Assembly (NCBI GenBank): GCA_031553655.1
Contig: JAVBLG010000067.1
Location: forward strand, 1-42,586
From: JAVBLG01 sp031553655
GTDB taxonomy: Bacteria; Desulfobacterota; Desulfovibrionia; Desulfovibrionales; Desulfovibrionaceae
Direction: 5' to 3'
Length of the DNA: 42,586 nucleotides
Of this stretch, positions 1 to 7,650 are shown one piece after another; position 1 is the stretch's first letter; each line of letters opens with the position of its first letter. The notes below the pieces were generated by a model. It saw only the letters and a program-made list of their open reading frames with translations. It was not told the DNA's origin and searched no databases. The position numbers and the translations under genes are program-made.

Positions 1-2
1 TG

Positions 3-155
3 TCTCGCCGAATGGATAATATTGGAGTGATGAGAGAGGAAGTAAATCACTGGCAGGCGCAAAGAAATACTGCGGGTGCCAAGATTGATTGGCAGTTTAC
101 GACCGCAGATGCCCGGATCAAGCTAAAACGGCTTTATCCGGTATTTGCAAAATGA
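3..155 (+). pseudogene. IS630-type transposase, C-terminal fragment
   Basis: An open frame enters from the left edge and stops at TGA 153-155. It gives about 50 residues. The tail WQFTTADARIKLKRLYP resembles the C-terminus that I recall for one branch of IS630-family transposases, so the catalytic DDE part would lie outside the window or be lost. The frame ends where a minus-strand WGR-domain fragment ends, so the two pieces abut at about position 155, as expected for a transposon end next to a broken host gene. The family call rests on memory of this tail, not on an alignment. Whether the element is intact to the left cannot be seen. Confidence 0.55.
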
Positions 156-430
156 CATGACAGTAGCCTTTGTTGATTTTTGCCAAAGTGCGAATTTTCA
201 ATTCAAGCACAGGGTTGTCCTGCTTGCACTGAACAAGCGGTATGATTTTTACCGTTCCGCCTGAGCCGTATTGCCCCCAGCGGATGCCGACTCCTGTTTC
301 CATAGCCGCGCCAACCCAGAACTTGCCTCCGGACTTCGATGGCGCTTCAAGGGCGATGCGCGGATAATGGGGCAACGAAAGAAGATGGTCTGGGTTGTTT
401 TGCGTGGGAAGAACGAGAGCATCCAGAGCT
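118..430 (-). pseudogene. WGR-domain protein fragment
   Basis: The minus-strand frame ending at 118 contains SKSGGKFWVGAA, then GIRWGQYGSGGT, then ELKIRTLAKINKGYCHV. This is the layout of a WGR domain: a strand leading to the W-G-R/Q motif, a glycine turn, and a helix ending in KKGY. WGR domains are found in PARP-like proteins and in small bacterial proteins of unknown role. The frame stays open to 618, but the part upstream of about 430 to 460 overlaps an istA remnant on the other strand, so the true N-terminus appears lost. The last dozen codons run into the IS630-type fragment. I therefore call a gene piece caught between two insertion sequences. The exact left and right limits are approximate. 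Confidence 0.5.
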
Positions 431-463
431 TGCAGGACATTTCCGATGTTGTAAGGCGGCGCG

Positions 464-633
464 GTTGCGGGAATTGGGCCCTTGGGCACGGAGCCGTATC
501 GTACAAGGCGGTTAAGCACATCCTGGAAAAAGGGCTGGACGCCGCCCCAGCGCAATTGCCTCTTTTGAATGATGTTTATTGCGGAAAAGCGCGTTTTTTG
601 CGCCGTCTGCCCGTGCAATACCCGCTACAGTGA
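464..633 (+). pseudogene. istA: IstA (IS21 transposase) C-terminal remnant
   Basis: In the frame that stops at 631-633 the segment ALGHGAVSYKAVKHILEKGL matches the usual end of IstA, where a run such as ALxxGAxSYKxVxxIL precedes the last few dozen residues. The stop lies ten bases before the istB start, with the istB ribosome site AAGGAG between them, the normal istA-istB arrangement. Nothing of the integrase catalytic domain is visible upstream. Instead, the opposite strand carries a WGR-domain fragment. The left limit given is where the similarity becomes recognisable and could be off by some tens of bases. Confidence 0.55.
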
Positions 634-643
634 AGGAGAAGCC

Positions 644-1399
644 ATGCACCCCATGCCGCAACTCCTTCCCCTGCTGAAACAATTACGCTTGTCCGGCATG
701 CAAGAATCGTTGGAAATGCGCGTCAGGCAGGCCCTTGAGAAAAAACTGGCCCATACCGACTTCCTGGCCTTGCTGCTCGGAGACGAAATCGCCAGACGCG
801 ACCGGCAAAAGTTCGAACAACTTCAACGCCGCGCCGGACTTAACGCGCAAAAAACGATGGAATCGTTCGATTTTACATTTAACCCGGAAGTGGATCAGCA
901 TAGCCTGCGCGAGCTTGCCACTTGTCGCTTTATGGCCGAAAAAGCTCCGGTTCTGCTAATGGGGCCGTGCGGAACCGGCAAAAGCCATCTGGCCCAGGCC
1001 CTCGGCCACCAGGCCGTCAGGCGCGGCCATAACGTAACCTTCATCAGCCACGCCAAACTGCTGGGCCAACTGTCCGAAGCTCGCGCCACCGGCAGTCATG
1101 AACGCAAACTGGCGCAACTGACAAAAACAGAACTGCTGATTATCGACGACTTCGGCCTGAAACCCATGCGCCCCGGCCAGGAAGAATACTTCCACGACAT
1201 CATCGCGGAACGATACGAACGCAGGCCCACGCTGATTACCAGCAATCTGCACCTGGAAGAATGGGACGCGCCCTTCCAGAACAAAATACTGGCCGCCGCA
1301 ACCTTGGATCGACTCAGACACGGAGCATACTGCATACTCTTGGAGGGGAAAAGCTACCGCTCGACAAGACAAGCCGCCGGCAGGAAAAGCAAAATTTAA
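644..1399 (+). CDS. istB: IS21-family helper ATPase IstB
   Basis: This 251-residue protein is full length for IstB, the AAA+ ATPase that assists the IstA transposase in target selection. It has a Walker A motif GPCGTGKSH near residue 110, a Walker B motif LLIIDDFG near residue 165, and a sensor-type segment LITSNLHLEEW. The start at 644 is chosen because AAGGAG sits just upstream and because MHPMPQLLPLLKQLRLSGM is the usual IstB opening; an in-frame ATG at 569 would lie inside istA. The reading frame looks undamaged although its partner istA is truncated. IstB alone should not transpose the element, but it could act in trans with another IstA. Confidence 0.92.
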   Translation: MHPMPQLLPLLKQLRLSGMQESLEMRVRQALEKKLAHTDFLALLLGDEIARRDRQKFEQLQRRAGLNAQKTMESFDFTFNPEVDQHSLRELATCRFMAEKAPVLLMGPCGTGKSHLAQALGHQAVRRGHNVTFISHAKLLGQLSEARATGSHERKLAQLTKTELLIIDDFGLKPMRPGQEEYFHDIIAERYERRPTLITSNLHLEEWDAPFQNKILAAATLDRLRHGAYCILLEGKSYRSTRQAAGRKSKI

Positions 1400-1442
1400 A
1401 CACTAACCGAAGGCCAGGAAAAACTATTATCAGGCAAAAGTA

Positions 1443-1493
1443 GTGGCTCCATTACGGTGCCGATCGGTGGCTCCATTAGCGTGCCGATTGACA
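1443..1493 (+). repeat. IS21 right-end tandem repeats
   Basis: Two adjacent 24-bp copies lie at 1443-1466 and 1467-1490. They begin GTGGCTCCATTA and differ at three positions. They are followed by ACA, giving a terminal GATTGACA. IS21-type ends usually contain several short direct repeats that act as transposase binding sites. This marks the right end of the element at about 1493. Confidence 0.65.
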
Positions 1494-1835
1494 AATGCAG
1501 ACTGTATGCAAATATTTTTAGCTGAAATAGCATCAAGATACCCAAATGAACGTCTCACAATAGTCCTCGATGGAGCAGGTTGGCATAAAAGCAATGCCTT
1601 GAAAGTCCCTGCGAATATGCAATTGCTGTCTCTTCCCCCATATTCCCCATAATTGAATCCAGTTGAGAATATTTGGGAAGAGCTTCGTGAAAAACATTTT
1701 CATAATTGAGTGTTCTCAAGCCTGGAAGCGGTAGAGGAACAACTTCTCCAAGGTTTGCGGCGATTAGAGGAGAATCATGAAATCAAAAGGTCAATCGCCT
1801 CCTGGGAATGGATAATTAACGCAATCTTAAAGTAG
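1494..1835 (+). pseudogene. IS630-type DDE transposase, degenerate C-terminal half
   Basis: The frame encodes IVLDGAGWHKSNAL, then LLSLPPYSP, a stop (TAA 1650-1652), then LNPVENIWEELREKH, a second stop (TGA 1707-1709), and continues to TAG 1833-1835. The DGAGWH segment and the NPVENIWEELRE segment are the second aspartate and the final glutamate regions of the IS630 DDE_3 catalytic core. Two nonsense codons interrupt the core, and the N-terminal half is replaced by the IS21 right end at about 1493. The gene is dead. It looks like an older IS630-type copy that was cut by the IS21 element. Confidence 0.75.
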
Positions 1836-1949
1836 AATTCGAATAAGATGGAGGGCGTCGGCAGTTTTATTTTTGAGGCATCAAAGGGAAGTTGCGGCAA
1901 AATCGGTGGTGGGGCAAACAGAAGTTTTGAAAAGATGAGAGGGGGGTGG

Positions 1950-1993
1950 GAGGAGAGAAGGAAAAATTTTTCAAAATTTTTCCTTCTCTCCTC
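1950..1993 (-). terminator. Terminator of the qmo operon
   Basis: A perfect 21-bp inverted repeat (1950-1970 and 1973-1993) is separated by two bases. It begins GAGGAGAGAAGG and contains A and T runs in the centre. It lies 22 bases after the qmoD stop. The internal T run and the symmetry suggest it can act in both directions, which would also shield qmo from the IS region. The rest of 1836-2015 holds nothing else that I can identify. Confidence 0.7.
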
Positions 1994-2015
1994 TAAATAT
2001 TATCAAATAAAATTC

Positions 2016-2744
2016 TTAGAATCCGAAACCGCTACTGTCGGAGCCGGAAGCGCCGAATCCGAATTCCGGAGCCGGGCCGCTCTCGGCCACTTCTTCGGCC
2101 GGGGCGGCTTCAGCGGCAGCGTCTCCGGCCACAGCACCAGCGGCCGCGCCCAGAGCCAAGCCCTTGAGGTTGGTCTTGATGGCATCTTTAATGATATTTT
2201 CCAACTCCTGCTGGTCAACGGGCATCTTGCCCTTGAAGGGCAGAGATTCCTTGCGCAGATTGTTGGCTTCGGTGGTAAGGGTTTTCACCTTTGTTTCGAG
2301 CTGGCCGACTTTTTTGTCCAGTTCCACAGCCTGAGCTTGATATGGGGTGAGTTCTTCCACTTTTTTCTGCAGCACGGACAGTTCTTCGGACTGAGCCTTG
2401 ATGGTGGCGCTCTGGTCGATGAAACGGTCGAGGGCTTCGGTTACCTGGCCCTGCAGGCCGGAGCACATGGGCGGAAGGGAAATGTTTTCGCCCAGGGCGC
2501 TTTTGGCTTTGGCGGCAAAGTCGGCCCAGGAGGTCTCTTTGTTCCATTCGAAATCAAGGAAAGCGGGATACAGGGCGGCCAGCCAACCGGCGGCCATGGG
2601 GCCGACCACGCGGGCGGCGCAGCAGCAGCTTATGGAGCGCCCGGTGATGTAGCCGGCCAGTTCCTTCACATCAATATCTTTATTTCCCGCGAGCAGGGCA
2701 AGCACGGTCTCGGTGGGGAATACTTTACGAGCTGTGTCAGACAT
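2016..2744 (-). CDS. qmoD: QmoD-like protein, distal gene of the qmo operon
   Basis: A 242-residue soluble protein follows qmoC after 41 bases, the place of the gene called QmoD (DVU0851) in Desulfovibrio vulgaris. Its biochemical role is not settled; in that species it has been linked to sulfate respiration together with QmoABC. The N-terminal part (1-95) is compact and has three adjacent cysteines at 40-42 in SISCCCAARV, plus Cys94. Residues about 103-165 are rich in heptad leucines, valines, Glu and Lys and should form a coiled coil. The tail from about 196 is alanine- and glycine-rich and ends in EFGFGASGSDSSGFGF, a flexible tail with repeated G-F. The start has AAGGAGA seven bases upstream. 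Confidence 0.8.
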   Translation of the reverse strand: MSDTARKVFPTETVLALLAGNKDIDVKELAGYITGRSISCCCAARVVGPMAAGWLAALYPAFLDFEWNKETSWADFAAKAKSALGENISLPPMCSGLQGQVTEALDRFIDQSATIKAQSEELSVLQKKVEELTPYQAQAVELDKKVGQLETKVKTLTTEANNLRKESLPFKGKMPVDQQELENIIKDAIKTNLKGLALGAAAGAVAGDAAAEAAPAEEVAESGPAPEFGFGASGSDSSGFGF

Positions 2745-2785
2745 AGCGTTGTCTCCTTATTGATTAATCTTTTCTGGCTTTACTT

Positions 2786-3949
2786 TTACTTTCTGCCGAT
2801 CATGCGCACATAGGTGAGCGCGGCCGTACGGTACACGAAGTGTCCGAGTTTGGACCAGGGCAGGTAGGCGAAAAGCATCCATACGGAAACCAGATGCAGA
2901 TAATATACGCAGAAGGCCGGATGTATGGCGTCGAGCAGGCGGAAGAACTGGCTGAGCACGCCGGTTAAAGCCACAGTCCAGATAAGGCACAACAGGTACC
3001 AATCCTGGTAGCTGGAGGCCTGATATTTGGGGTTTAGCTTGCGGCGGCGTATGGTCAGCATCGCCAGGCCGAAGAGCAGCGTCAGTGCGCCGATATTGGC
3101 CAGTATTTTCACCGGGAAGGTAAGGGGCATGGGCGTTTCAAAGTGGATGATCGGTATTACCTTGCCCCCCCAGTGCGCAAAGGCCACCACGGCGGTTACA
3201 AAGGCCAGGATGACAAAGCTGTAGAACACAGCCATATGCCCGAACTTGCGGTCGTTCTTGTCTTCGCCGCAGTCCGCGAATTTTTTATGAGTGATGATTT
3301 CTTCGACTATTACGTCGTAGAGATGCATATACCACGGTTTGGTCTTGCCTATTACCAGCAGTCCGCCTTCGGGGCGAAAGTTGGAAATAAGCTTCATGGT
3401 GCCTTGATAGAGAATAAACAAAGCCCCGAAAAAGGTGATCATAAAGATGGGGTCTATGGTGTAGTCGCCATAGAAAACCTGCCCGAACACGATGCGCCCG
3501 TCGGCGGCTCTGGGGAACCAGTTGCCGTCGTTGAATCCGGCGCGAATGGCCCAGATTACCAGCCAGATAATGGCCGGAATGGCCACCAGCATGGGCAGGC
3601 CCTTGATGGAGCTCATCCATTTGCCGATGATGCTGGGTTGGGTGAGCTTGGCATACACCATATTGCGCGCGGCGGCCATAAGGTCGGCAGGGCGCGCTCC
3701 GCGCGGGCAGAGATCGGCGCAGTTGCCACAGTTGTGGCAAAGCCACAGGTCGATATCTTTTTCCAGCTTGTCTTTAAGCCCGAATGAAGCCCAAACCATT
3801 TCCTTGCGCGGATAGGGCGCGCCTTCCGGGGAAACGGGGCAGGCCACGGAGCATGTGGCGCACTGATAGCATCTTTTCAGGTTTTCGCCGCCGGCGGCCT
3901 GAAGCTCACGCACAAACTCCAAATCCGGTTGTATTTTGCATTGTGCCAT
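2786..3949 (-). CDS. qmoC: Quinone-interacting membrane-bound oxidoreductase, subunit QmoC
   Basis: This 387-residue protein is the membrane subunit of the Qmo complex, which passes electrons from menaquinol towards APS reductase. The N-terminal domain binds two 4Fe-4S clusters: CYQCATCSVAC (Cys27, 30, 33, 37) and CHNCGNCADLC (Cys71, 74, 77, 81), a HdrC-like arrangement. From about residue 119 it has six hydrophobic helices (about 119-137, 168-185, 238-258, 280-300, 316-336, 345-365) of the NarI-like cytochrome b type, with histidines suited to haem b. It starts 11 bases after the qmoB stop and is followed by qmoD. The length is normal for the family, and I see no defect. Confidence 0.95.
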   Translation of the reverse strand: MAQCKIQPDLEFVRELQAAGGENLKRCYQCATCSVACPVSPEGAPYPRKEMVWASFGLKDKLEKDIDLWLCHNCGNCADLCPRGARPADLMAAARNMVYAKLTQPSIIGKWMSSIKGLPMLVAIPAIIWLVIWAIRAGFNDGNWFPRAADGRIVFGQVFYGDYTIDPIFMITFFGALFILYQGTMKLISNFRPEGGLLVIGKTKPWYMHLYDVIVEEIITHKKFADCGEDKNDRKFGHMAVFYSFVILAFVTAVVAFAHWGGKVIPIIHFETPMPLTFPVKILANIGALTLLFGLAMLTIRRRKLNPKYQASSYQDWYLLCLIWTVALTGVLSQFFRLLDAIHPAFCVYYLHLVSVWMLFAYLPWSKLGHFVYRTAALTYVRMIGRK

Positions 3950-3960
3950 TTTTTACCCCC

Positions 3961-6246
3961 CTACATGCCCTTGAATGGATTGGGACCCATGGCCACGATA
4001 CGGCTGACGAACCCGTCGATGGCGTCGGGCAGGCTGTCGTATTCGTCAATGGCCACGTCATACTGTTCAACGCGAGCGGGTTCAACCCCAAGGCGATTCA
4101 AGGTTTCGGCGATATTTTCCTTGCGCTTGCTGCAAATTTCAGAGCCCTTCACAAAGTGGCACTGATAATTTTCGCCATACTTGCAGCCGAGCATCATTAC
4201 TCCATCATACCCCTTGCTCATAGCGTCGGACACCCAGATGGCGTTTACCGAGCCAAGGCAGCGCACCGGGATGATGCGCACGTACGGGCTCCAGGGCTTA
4301 CGGCGCATGGCCGCCATGTCCAGAGCCGGATAGGCGTCGTTTTCGCAGGCCAGAATCAGCACGCGCGGGCCTTCGTTCTTGAAGTCTTTGGGCACGCTGA
4401 CTTCGCGGATCATTGAGCCGATCTGGTCGATATTGTAGTTGGCAAAGGATATGACGCGCTCGGGGCAGGCCCCGAAGCAGGTGCCGCAGCGGCGGCAGCG
4501 CGCCGGGTTGGGTTTGGGCGTGCCCTTTTCGTCATCGTCCAGAGCACCGAAGGGGCATTCCTCGGTGCAGCGTTTGCACTGTGTGCAGCGCACAAAGTTG
4601 AACACCGGGTAGGAAAGATCGCCTGAACGCGGATGCACGGCCACGCCGCGCGAGGAGCATTCGATGCACTGAATGGCTTTTAAGGCCGCGCCGGCCGCGT
4701 CTTCTTCACAAGCGGCCATGTCCATGGGCTGGCGCACGCACCCGGCGGCATAAATGCCGGTACGACGGGTTTCATAGGGGAAGCATATGTAATTGGAATC
4801 CACAAAGCCGTCGAACAGCCCGAGGTCTGGGAAGTCCGGGCCTTGGCGGTAGGCAAACTGCATCATGACATCGGTGGCCGAGCTGGGCACCATGCCGGTA
4901 GGCAGAACAACCATGTCCACGTCAAGGTCAAAGTCCATACCCAACAGAGTTTTTTCGCAAGACACGGTGAGGTGCCCGTCGCCCTTGGCTATGCTTTTCA
5001 CTTCGGCCTTGGTCATCATAACGCCCAAACGATCCTGGGCGGTTTTGTAGTAGCGTTCGAAAAGGCCCTGCACCACCATGTTCTTGTACAGAATGAAGGT
5101 TTGGGCGTTTTCATACAGATCGCACACGGCATTGGCCTGACGCAGGGCGGCAAGGCAGGAAACGGCGTTGGAATAGCCAAGATGCTTGATGCTTTCCAGG
5201 TTTTCCTTTTCAAAAGCCTTTTCTTCCGCGCCTTCTTCGGCCGGTTTGGCCGGAGCGTTTTTGGCGGCTTCTTCCGCTTCGGCCTTGGCGGCGGCAATTT
5301 CCGCTTCCTTGGCTATGCCCGCTTCTTCGGCCAGAGTGGTGTCGAGCACAAAAGCCACACGACGAGCGGTCATGCGGCCTTCTTTCAGCATTTTGGCGAA
5401 TTCGCCGGCGGTGACCACTCCGGGCAGCAGGCCGTAGCCCATGGGCTCAAGCCAAGTAGTGGACAGCGGCTGCCAGCCGGTGGCCAGCACAGCCGCGCCT
5501 ACTTTTTCTTCCACCGTTCCCTTGGGGGTGTTGATGGTGGCCGTAAAATCGCCGGGCTGTCCGGCCAGATCGGCCATGGTGGAGGAAAGGTAAAGCGTGA
5601 CGTTCTTGTTGGATTTTATTCCGCTGATGCGCGCTTCAAGACCGGTTTCCTCAACTTGATTCCAGGGGGCTTTCAGCGGTACGGTCTGGGGGATGTTGTT
5701 TGCGTGGCCGCCGAGCTGGTCGGCTTTTTCCACCACAACAACTTCATAACCCATTTTGGCCACGTTAGCCGCAGCCGCAAGGCCGGTCCAGCCGCCGCCC
5801 ACAACCAGTATGCGCTTTACGCCGTCAATGAGTTCGGCTTCGGGCGGGGTGGATTTTTGCAGCTTTACCGTGCCCATGTTGATATAGTCAACGGCCATGG
5901 CCTGGAGCAGTTCCGGGGCCACCCCCAGGGGCGGCACTGTGCCGTCGGGGTTTTTATAGGCCAGCACGCACTGTTCGCGCAGGTTTACGCGCTCGGTTTG
6001 CACATCGGGAAAATTGTAGATTTCCCAGTCTTCGCGAGGACTCGAGCCGCAGATCATCACGCCGTCGAGTTCGTTTTCCTTGATGTCCGCGCGGATGTCT
6101 TCAACAGAGGCGGCCAGATTGGGATAAACTTTCACCACGGGGGCAAATCCGCCCCATTTGGCGGTCACGCCCGCGGCCAGCTTGTCAACGTCGAGGCCTC
6201 CGCCGATGTTTTGCTTGTCAAAATATACGCCTATTTTGGTGGCCAT
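3961..6246 (-). CDS. qmoB: Quinone-interacting membrane-bound oxidoreductase, subunit QmoB
   Basis: A 761-residue flavoprotein related to HdrA, with a C-terminal MvhD-like part. An FAD-binding Rossmann motif RILVVGGGWTGLAAAANV lies near residue 146. Two 4Fe-4S motifs, CTQCKRCTEEC and CRRCGTCFGAC, lie near residues 570-615. The last 120 residues, starting RVLILACENDAYPALD, form the cysteine-bearing MvhD domain. The start at 6246 is chosen because GGAGG lies just upstream and MATKIGVYFDK is the usual N-terminus; the open frame runs 32 codons further into the end of qmoA. A Glu/Ala/Lys-rich insert (about 300-345, with EAEEAAKNAPAKPAEEGAEE) interrupts the flavoprotein part and probably forms a surface linker. 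Only five bases separate it from qmoA. Confidence 0.95.
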   Translation of the reverse strand: MATKIGVYFDKQNIGGGLDVDKLAAGVTAKWGGFAPVVKVYPNLAASVEDIRADIKENELDGVMICGSSPREDWEIYNFPDVQTERVNLREQCVLAYKNPDGTVPPLGVAPELLQAMAVDYINMGTVKLQKSTPPEAELIDGVKRILVVGGGWTGLAAAANVAKMGYEVVVVEKADQLGGHANNIPQTVPLKAPWNQVEETGLEARISGIKSNKNVTLYLSSTMADLAGQPGDFTATINTPKGTVEEKVGAAVLATGWQPLSTTWLEPMGYGLLPGVVTAGEFAKMLKEGRMTARRVAFVLDTTLAEEAGIAKEAEIAAAKAEAEEAAKNAPAKPAEEGAEEKAFEKENLESIKHLGYSNAVSCLAALRQANAVCDLYENAQTFILYKNMVVQGLFERYYKTAQDRLGVMMTKAEVKSIAKGDGHLTVSCEKTLLGMDFDLDVDMVVLPTGMVPSSATDVMMQFAYRQGPDFPDLGLFDGFVDSNYICFPYETRRTGIYAAGCVRQPMDMAACEEDAAGAALKAIQCIECSSRGVAVHPRSGDLSYPVFNFVRCTQCKRCTEECPFGALDDDEKGTPKPNPARCRRCGTCFGACPERVISFANYNIDQIGSMIREVSVPKDFKNEGPRVLILACENDAYPALDMAAMRRKPWSPYVRIIPVRCLGSVNAIWVSDAMSKGYDGVMMLGCKYGENYQCHFVKGSEICSKRKENIAETLNRLGVEPARVEQYDVAIDEYDSLPDAIDGFVSRIVAMGPNPFKGM

Positions 6247-6251
6247 GCCTC

Positions 6252-7484
6252 CTACCTCCCTTGCACCGTTTGTACCGCTTTCAGGGCGGCCGAGGTTCCA
6301 GACTGGGCGGAGCGCATCACATCCAGAGGCATGGCGGCACAACCCGCTGAGTAAATGCCGGAGCCTTCCGCATCCACAATAAACCCGTCTTCATCGACAT
6401 TTACTTGAGCGGGCAGGGTCTGGCCCGCCAAAGAGGGCTGCATACCGGTAGCCAGAACAACCATGTCGAAGTTCATGGTCAGTTTTTCACCGCGCACGGC
6501 GTCTTCAGCCACAAGCATGACCTTGTCGCCCGCTTCTTCCACTTTGGCCACCTTCCCCTTGATCATGCGCACATTGGGGCTGGCCTGCACTTTTTCAAGC
6601 ACATTCATGTAGCGGCCGGGGGTGCGCAGGTCGATATAGAAAATGGTGACCTGGGCATTGGGATTCTGTTCCGCGATGTAGAGAGCCTGCTTCAGCGAGG
6701 CCATGCAGCAGATATAAGAGCAATAGTTCAGATGATTTTGATCGCGTGAACCGGCGCATTGCACAAAGGCGATGTTGTCCGGCTTGCGGTTGTCCGAGGG
6801 GCGCACAATGCGGCCGCCGGTGGGCCCGAATGGCGAGGCCAAGCGCTCGAGCTGCATGTTGGAAACGCAGTTCTTAACCTTTCCGGCGCCGAGGTTTTCG
6901 AGCTTGGACATGTCGTAGGGCTTCCAGCCGGTGGCCATAATCACGGCGCCGACCTTAAGTTCTATTTGTCTGGCCTGCTCATTGAGGTTGATGAAGTTGT
7001 TGCCGCCAACCTTGATGGCGTCGCTTTTGGTAAGCGCGGTCGGATCAAGCACATAGCGTCCGGGAAAAGCGAAGGGCATTGATTTGTACAGGGCTTTGCG
7101 TTTGCCGAGTCCAAGATCCATTTCGTTTTCGGTTTCGCCTTCCAGAACGCTGGCGAGCATGGTGAAGTCTACATTGTTGGGGGCGGTATAGCGTGGGCTG
7201 ATTTTTATTTTAGCCGTGAAATCACCTTTTTGCCCGCTGAGGGAGACCATTTCGGCCATGGTGAAAAATTTGATCAGCGGGTTCTTTTTAATGCGCTGGA
7301 ATTGAATTTCCAGACCGCAAGACGGCGGGCAGAGCTTGGGAAAATATTTGTTGAGTTGGGCAACCCGGCCACCGAGATAAGGCGTTTTTTCGACTATATA
7401 AACTTCGTAGCCCAGTTCCGCCGCTTCTATGGCGGCCGTGAGGCCGGAGAAGCCCCCGCCTACTACGAGTATGGAGTTGGACAT
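6252..7484 (-). CDS. qmoA: Quinone-interacting membrane-bound oxidoreductase, subunit QmoA
   Basis: A 410-residue soluble flavoprotein, related to the HdrA flavin domain, and the first gene of the qmo operon. The N-terminus ILVVGGGFSGLTAAIEAAEL is an FAD-binding motif. The segment FPKLCPPSCGLEIQF carries the pair of cysteines that in this family sits close to the flavin. A second flavin segment, MVVLATGMQP, occurs towards the C-terminus, and the end GIYSAGCAAMPLDVMRSAQS is typical of the group. In the complex QmoA and QmoB form the cytoplasmic part, thought to face AprBA. The gene is separated from aprA by 166 bases that contain the aprA terminator and a long leader stem, so qmo may have its own promoter or depend on read-through. 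Confidence 0.95.
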   Translation of the reverse strand: MSNSILVVGGGFSGLTAAIEAAELGYEVYIVEKTPYLGGRVAQLNKYFPKLCPPSCGLEIQFQRIKKNPLIKFFTMAEMVSLSGQKGDFTAKIKISPRYTAPNNVDFTMLASVLEGETENEMDLGLGKRKALYKSMPFAFPGRYVLDPTALTKSDAIKVGGNNFINLNEQARQIELKVGAVIMATGWKPYDMSKLENLGAGKVKNCVSNMQLERLASPFGPTGGRIVRPSDNRKPDNIAFVQCAGSRDQNHLNYCSYICCMASLKQALYIAEQNPNAQVTIFYIDLRTPGRYMNVLEKVQASPNVRMIKGKVAKVEEAGDKVMLVAEDAVRGEKLTMNFDMVVLATGMQPSLAGQTLPAQVNVDEDGFIVDAEGSGIYSAGCAAMPLDVMRSAQSGTSAALKAVQTVQGR

Positions 7485-7524
7485 CCTGGGTATCCTCCGT
7501 TTGCGGACAGTTAACTACTATCAA

Positions 7525-7606
7525 CGGATACTGCGCGAATAAACCGCAATAATGGCCGTAAAACAAAGCCACGGCTCCGTATTACGGCTCATTCGCGCAA
7601 TACCCG
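7525..7606 (-). promoter_or_regulatory. Long stem-loop in the qmoA leader
   Basis: Two 16-base arms, 7525-7540 and 7591-7606, match as an inverted repeat at 14 of 16 positions. In RNA of the qmo coding strand both mismatches become G-U pairs, so all 16 positions pair; the arms read CGGGUAUUGCGCGAAU and AUUCGCGCAGUAUCCG. The 50-base loop contains a smaller dyad, CCGTATTACGG (7577-7587). The stem starts directly after the T run of the aprA terminator. A role in mRNA processing or attenuation between apr and qmo is inferred. Confidence 0.45.
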
Positions 7607-7607
7607 G

Positions 7608-7635
7608 AAAAAGGGCGGCCGCTAAGCGGCCGCCC
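7608..7635 (-). terminator. Rho-independent terminator after aprA
   Basis: A 10-bp perfect GC stem (arms 7613-7622 and 7626-7635, GGGCGGCCGC and its complement) has a three-base loop. On the minus strand it is followed by five T (7612 to 7608). It lies 15 bases after the aprA stop. This should end most aprBA transcripts before qmoA. Confidence 0.85.
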
Positions 7636-7650
7636 CGGTCATGACCGATA

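Larger units (their letters stand above)
464..1493 (+). mobile_element. IS21-family element, left part missing
   Basis: The element consists of the 3' end of istA, a complete istB and a right end. The right end carries two tandem 24-bp repeats and finishes in GATTGACA, which on the other strand reads TGTCAATCGGCAC, a typical IS21-type terminus beginning with TG. Most of istA and the left end are absent, so the element should not move by itself. It lies between a WGR-gene fragment and an IS630-type pseudogene. No target duplication can be identified because the left end is missing. Confidence 0.65.

Noticed and set aside
1650..1709. The two in-frame stops in the IS630-type gene as possible recoding, since TGA is recoded elsewhere in the window
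   Set aside because: One of them is TAA, the gene is truncated by an IS21 end, and no SECIS-like hairpin stands out after the TGA; decay is the simpler reading.
1848..2813. Plus-strand frame of 321 codons opposite qmoD
   Set aside because: It crosses the terminator and the qmoD gene, and the translation is low-complexity antisense of the Gly/Ala-rich tail.
4843..6354. Long plus-strand open frame opposite qmoB
   Set aside because: Shadow of qmoB, with biased residues and no ribosome site or family motif.
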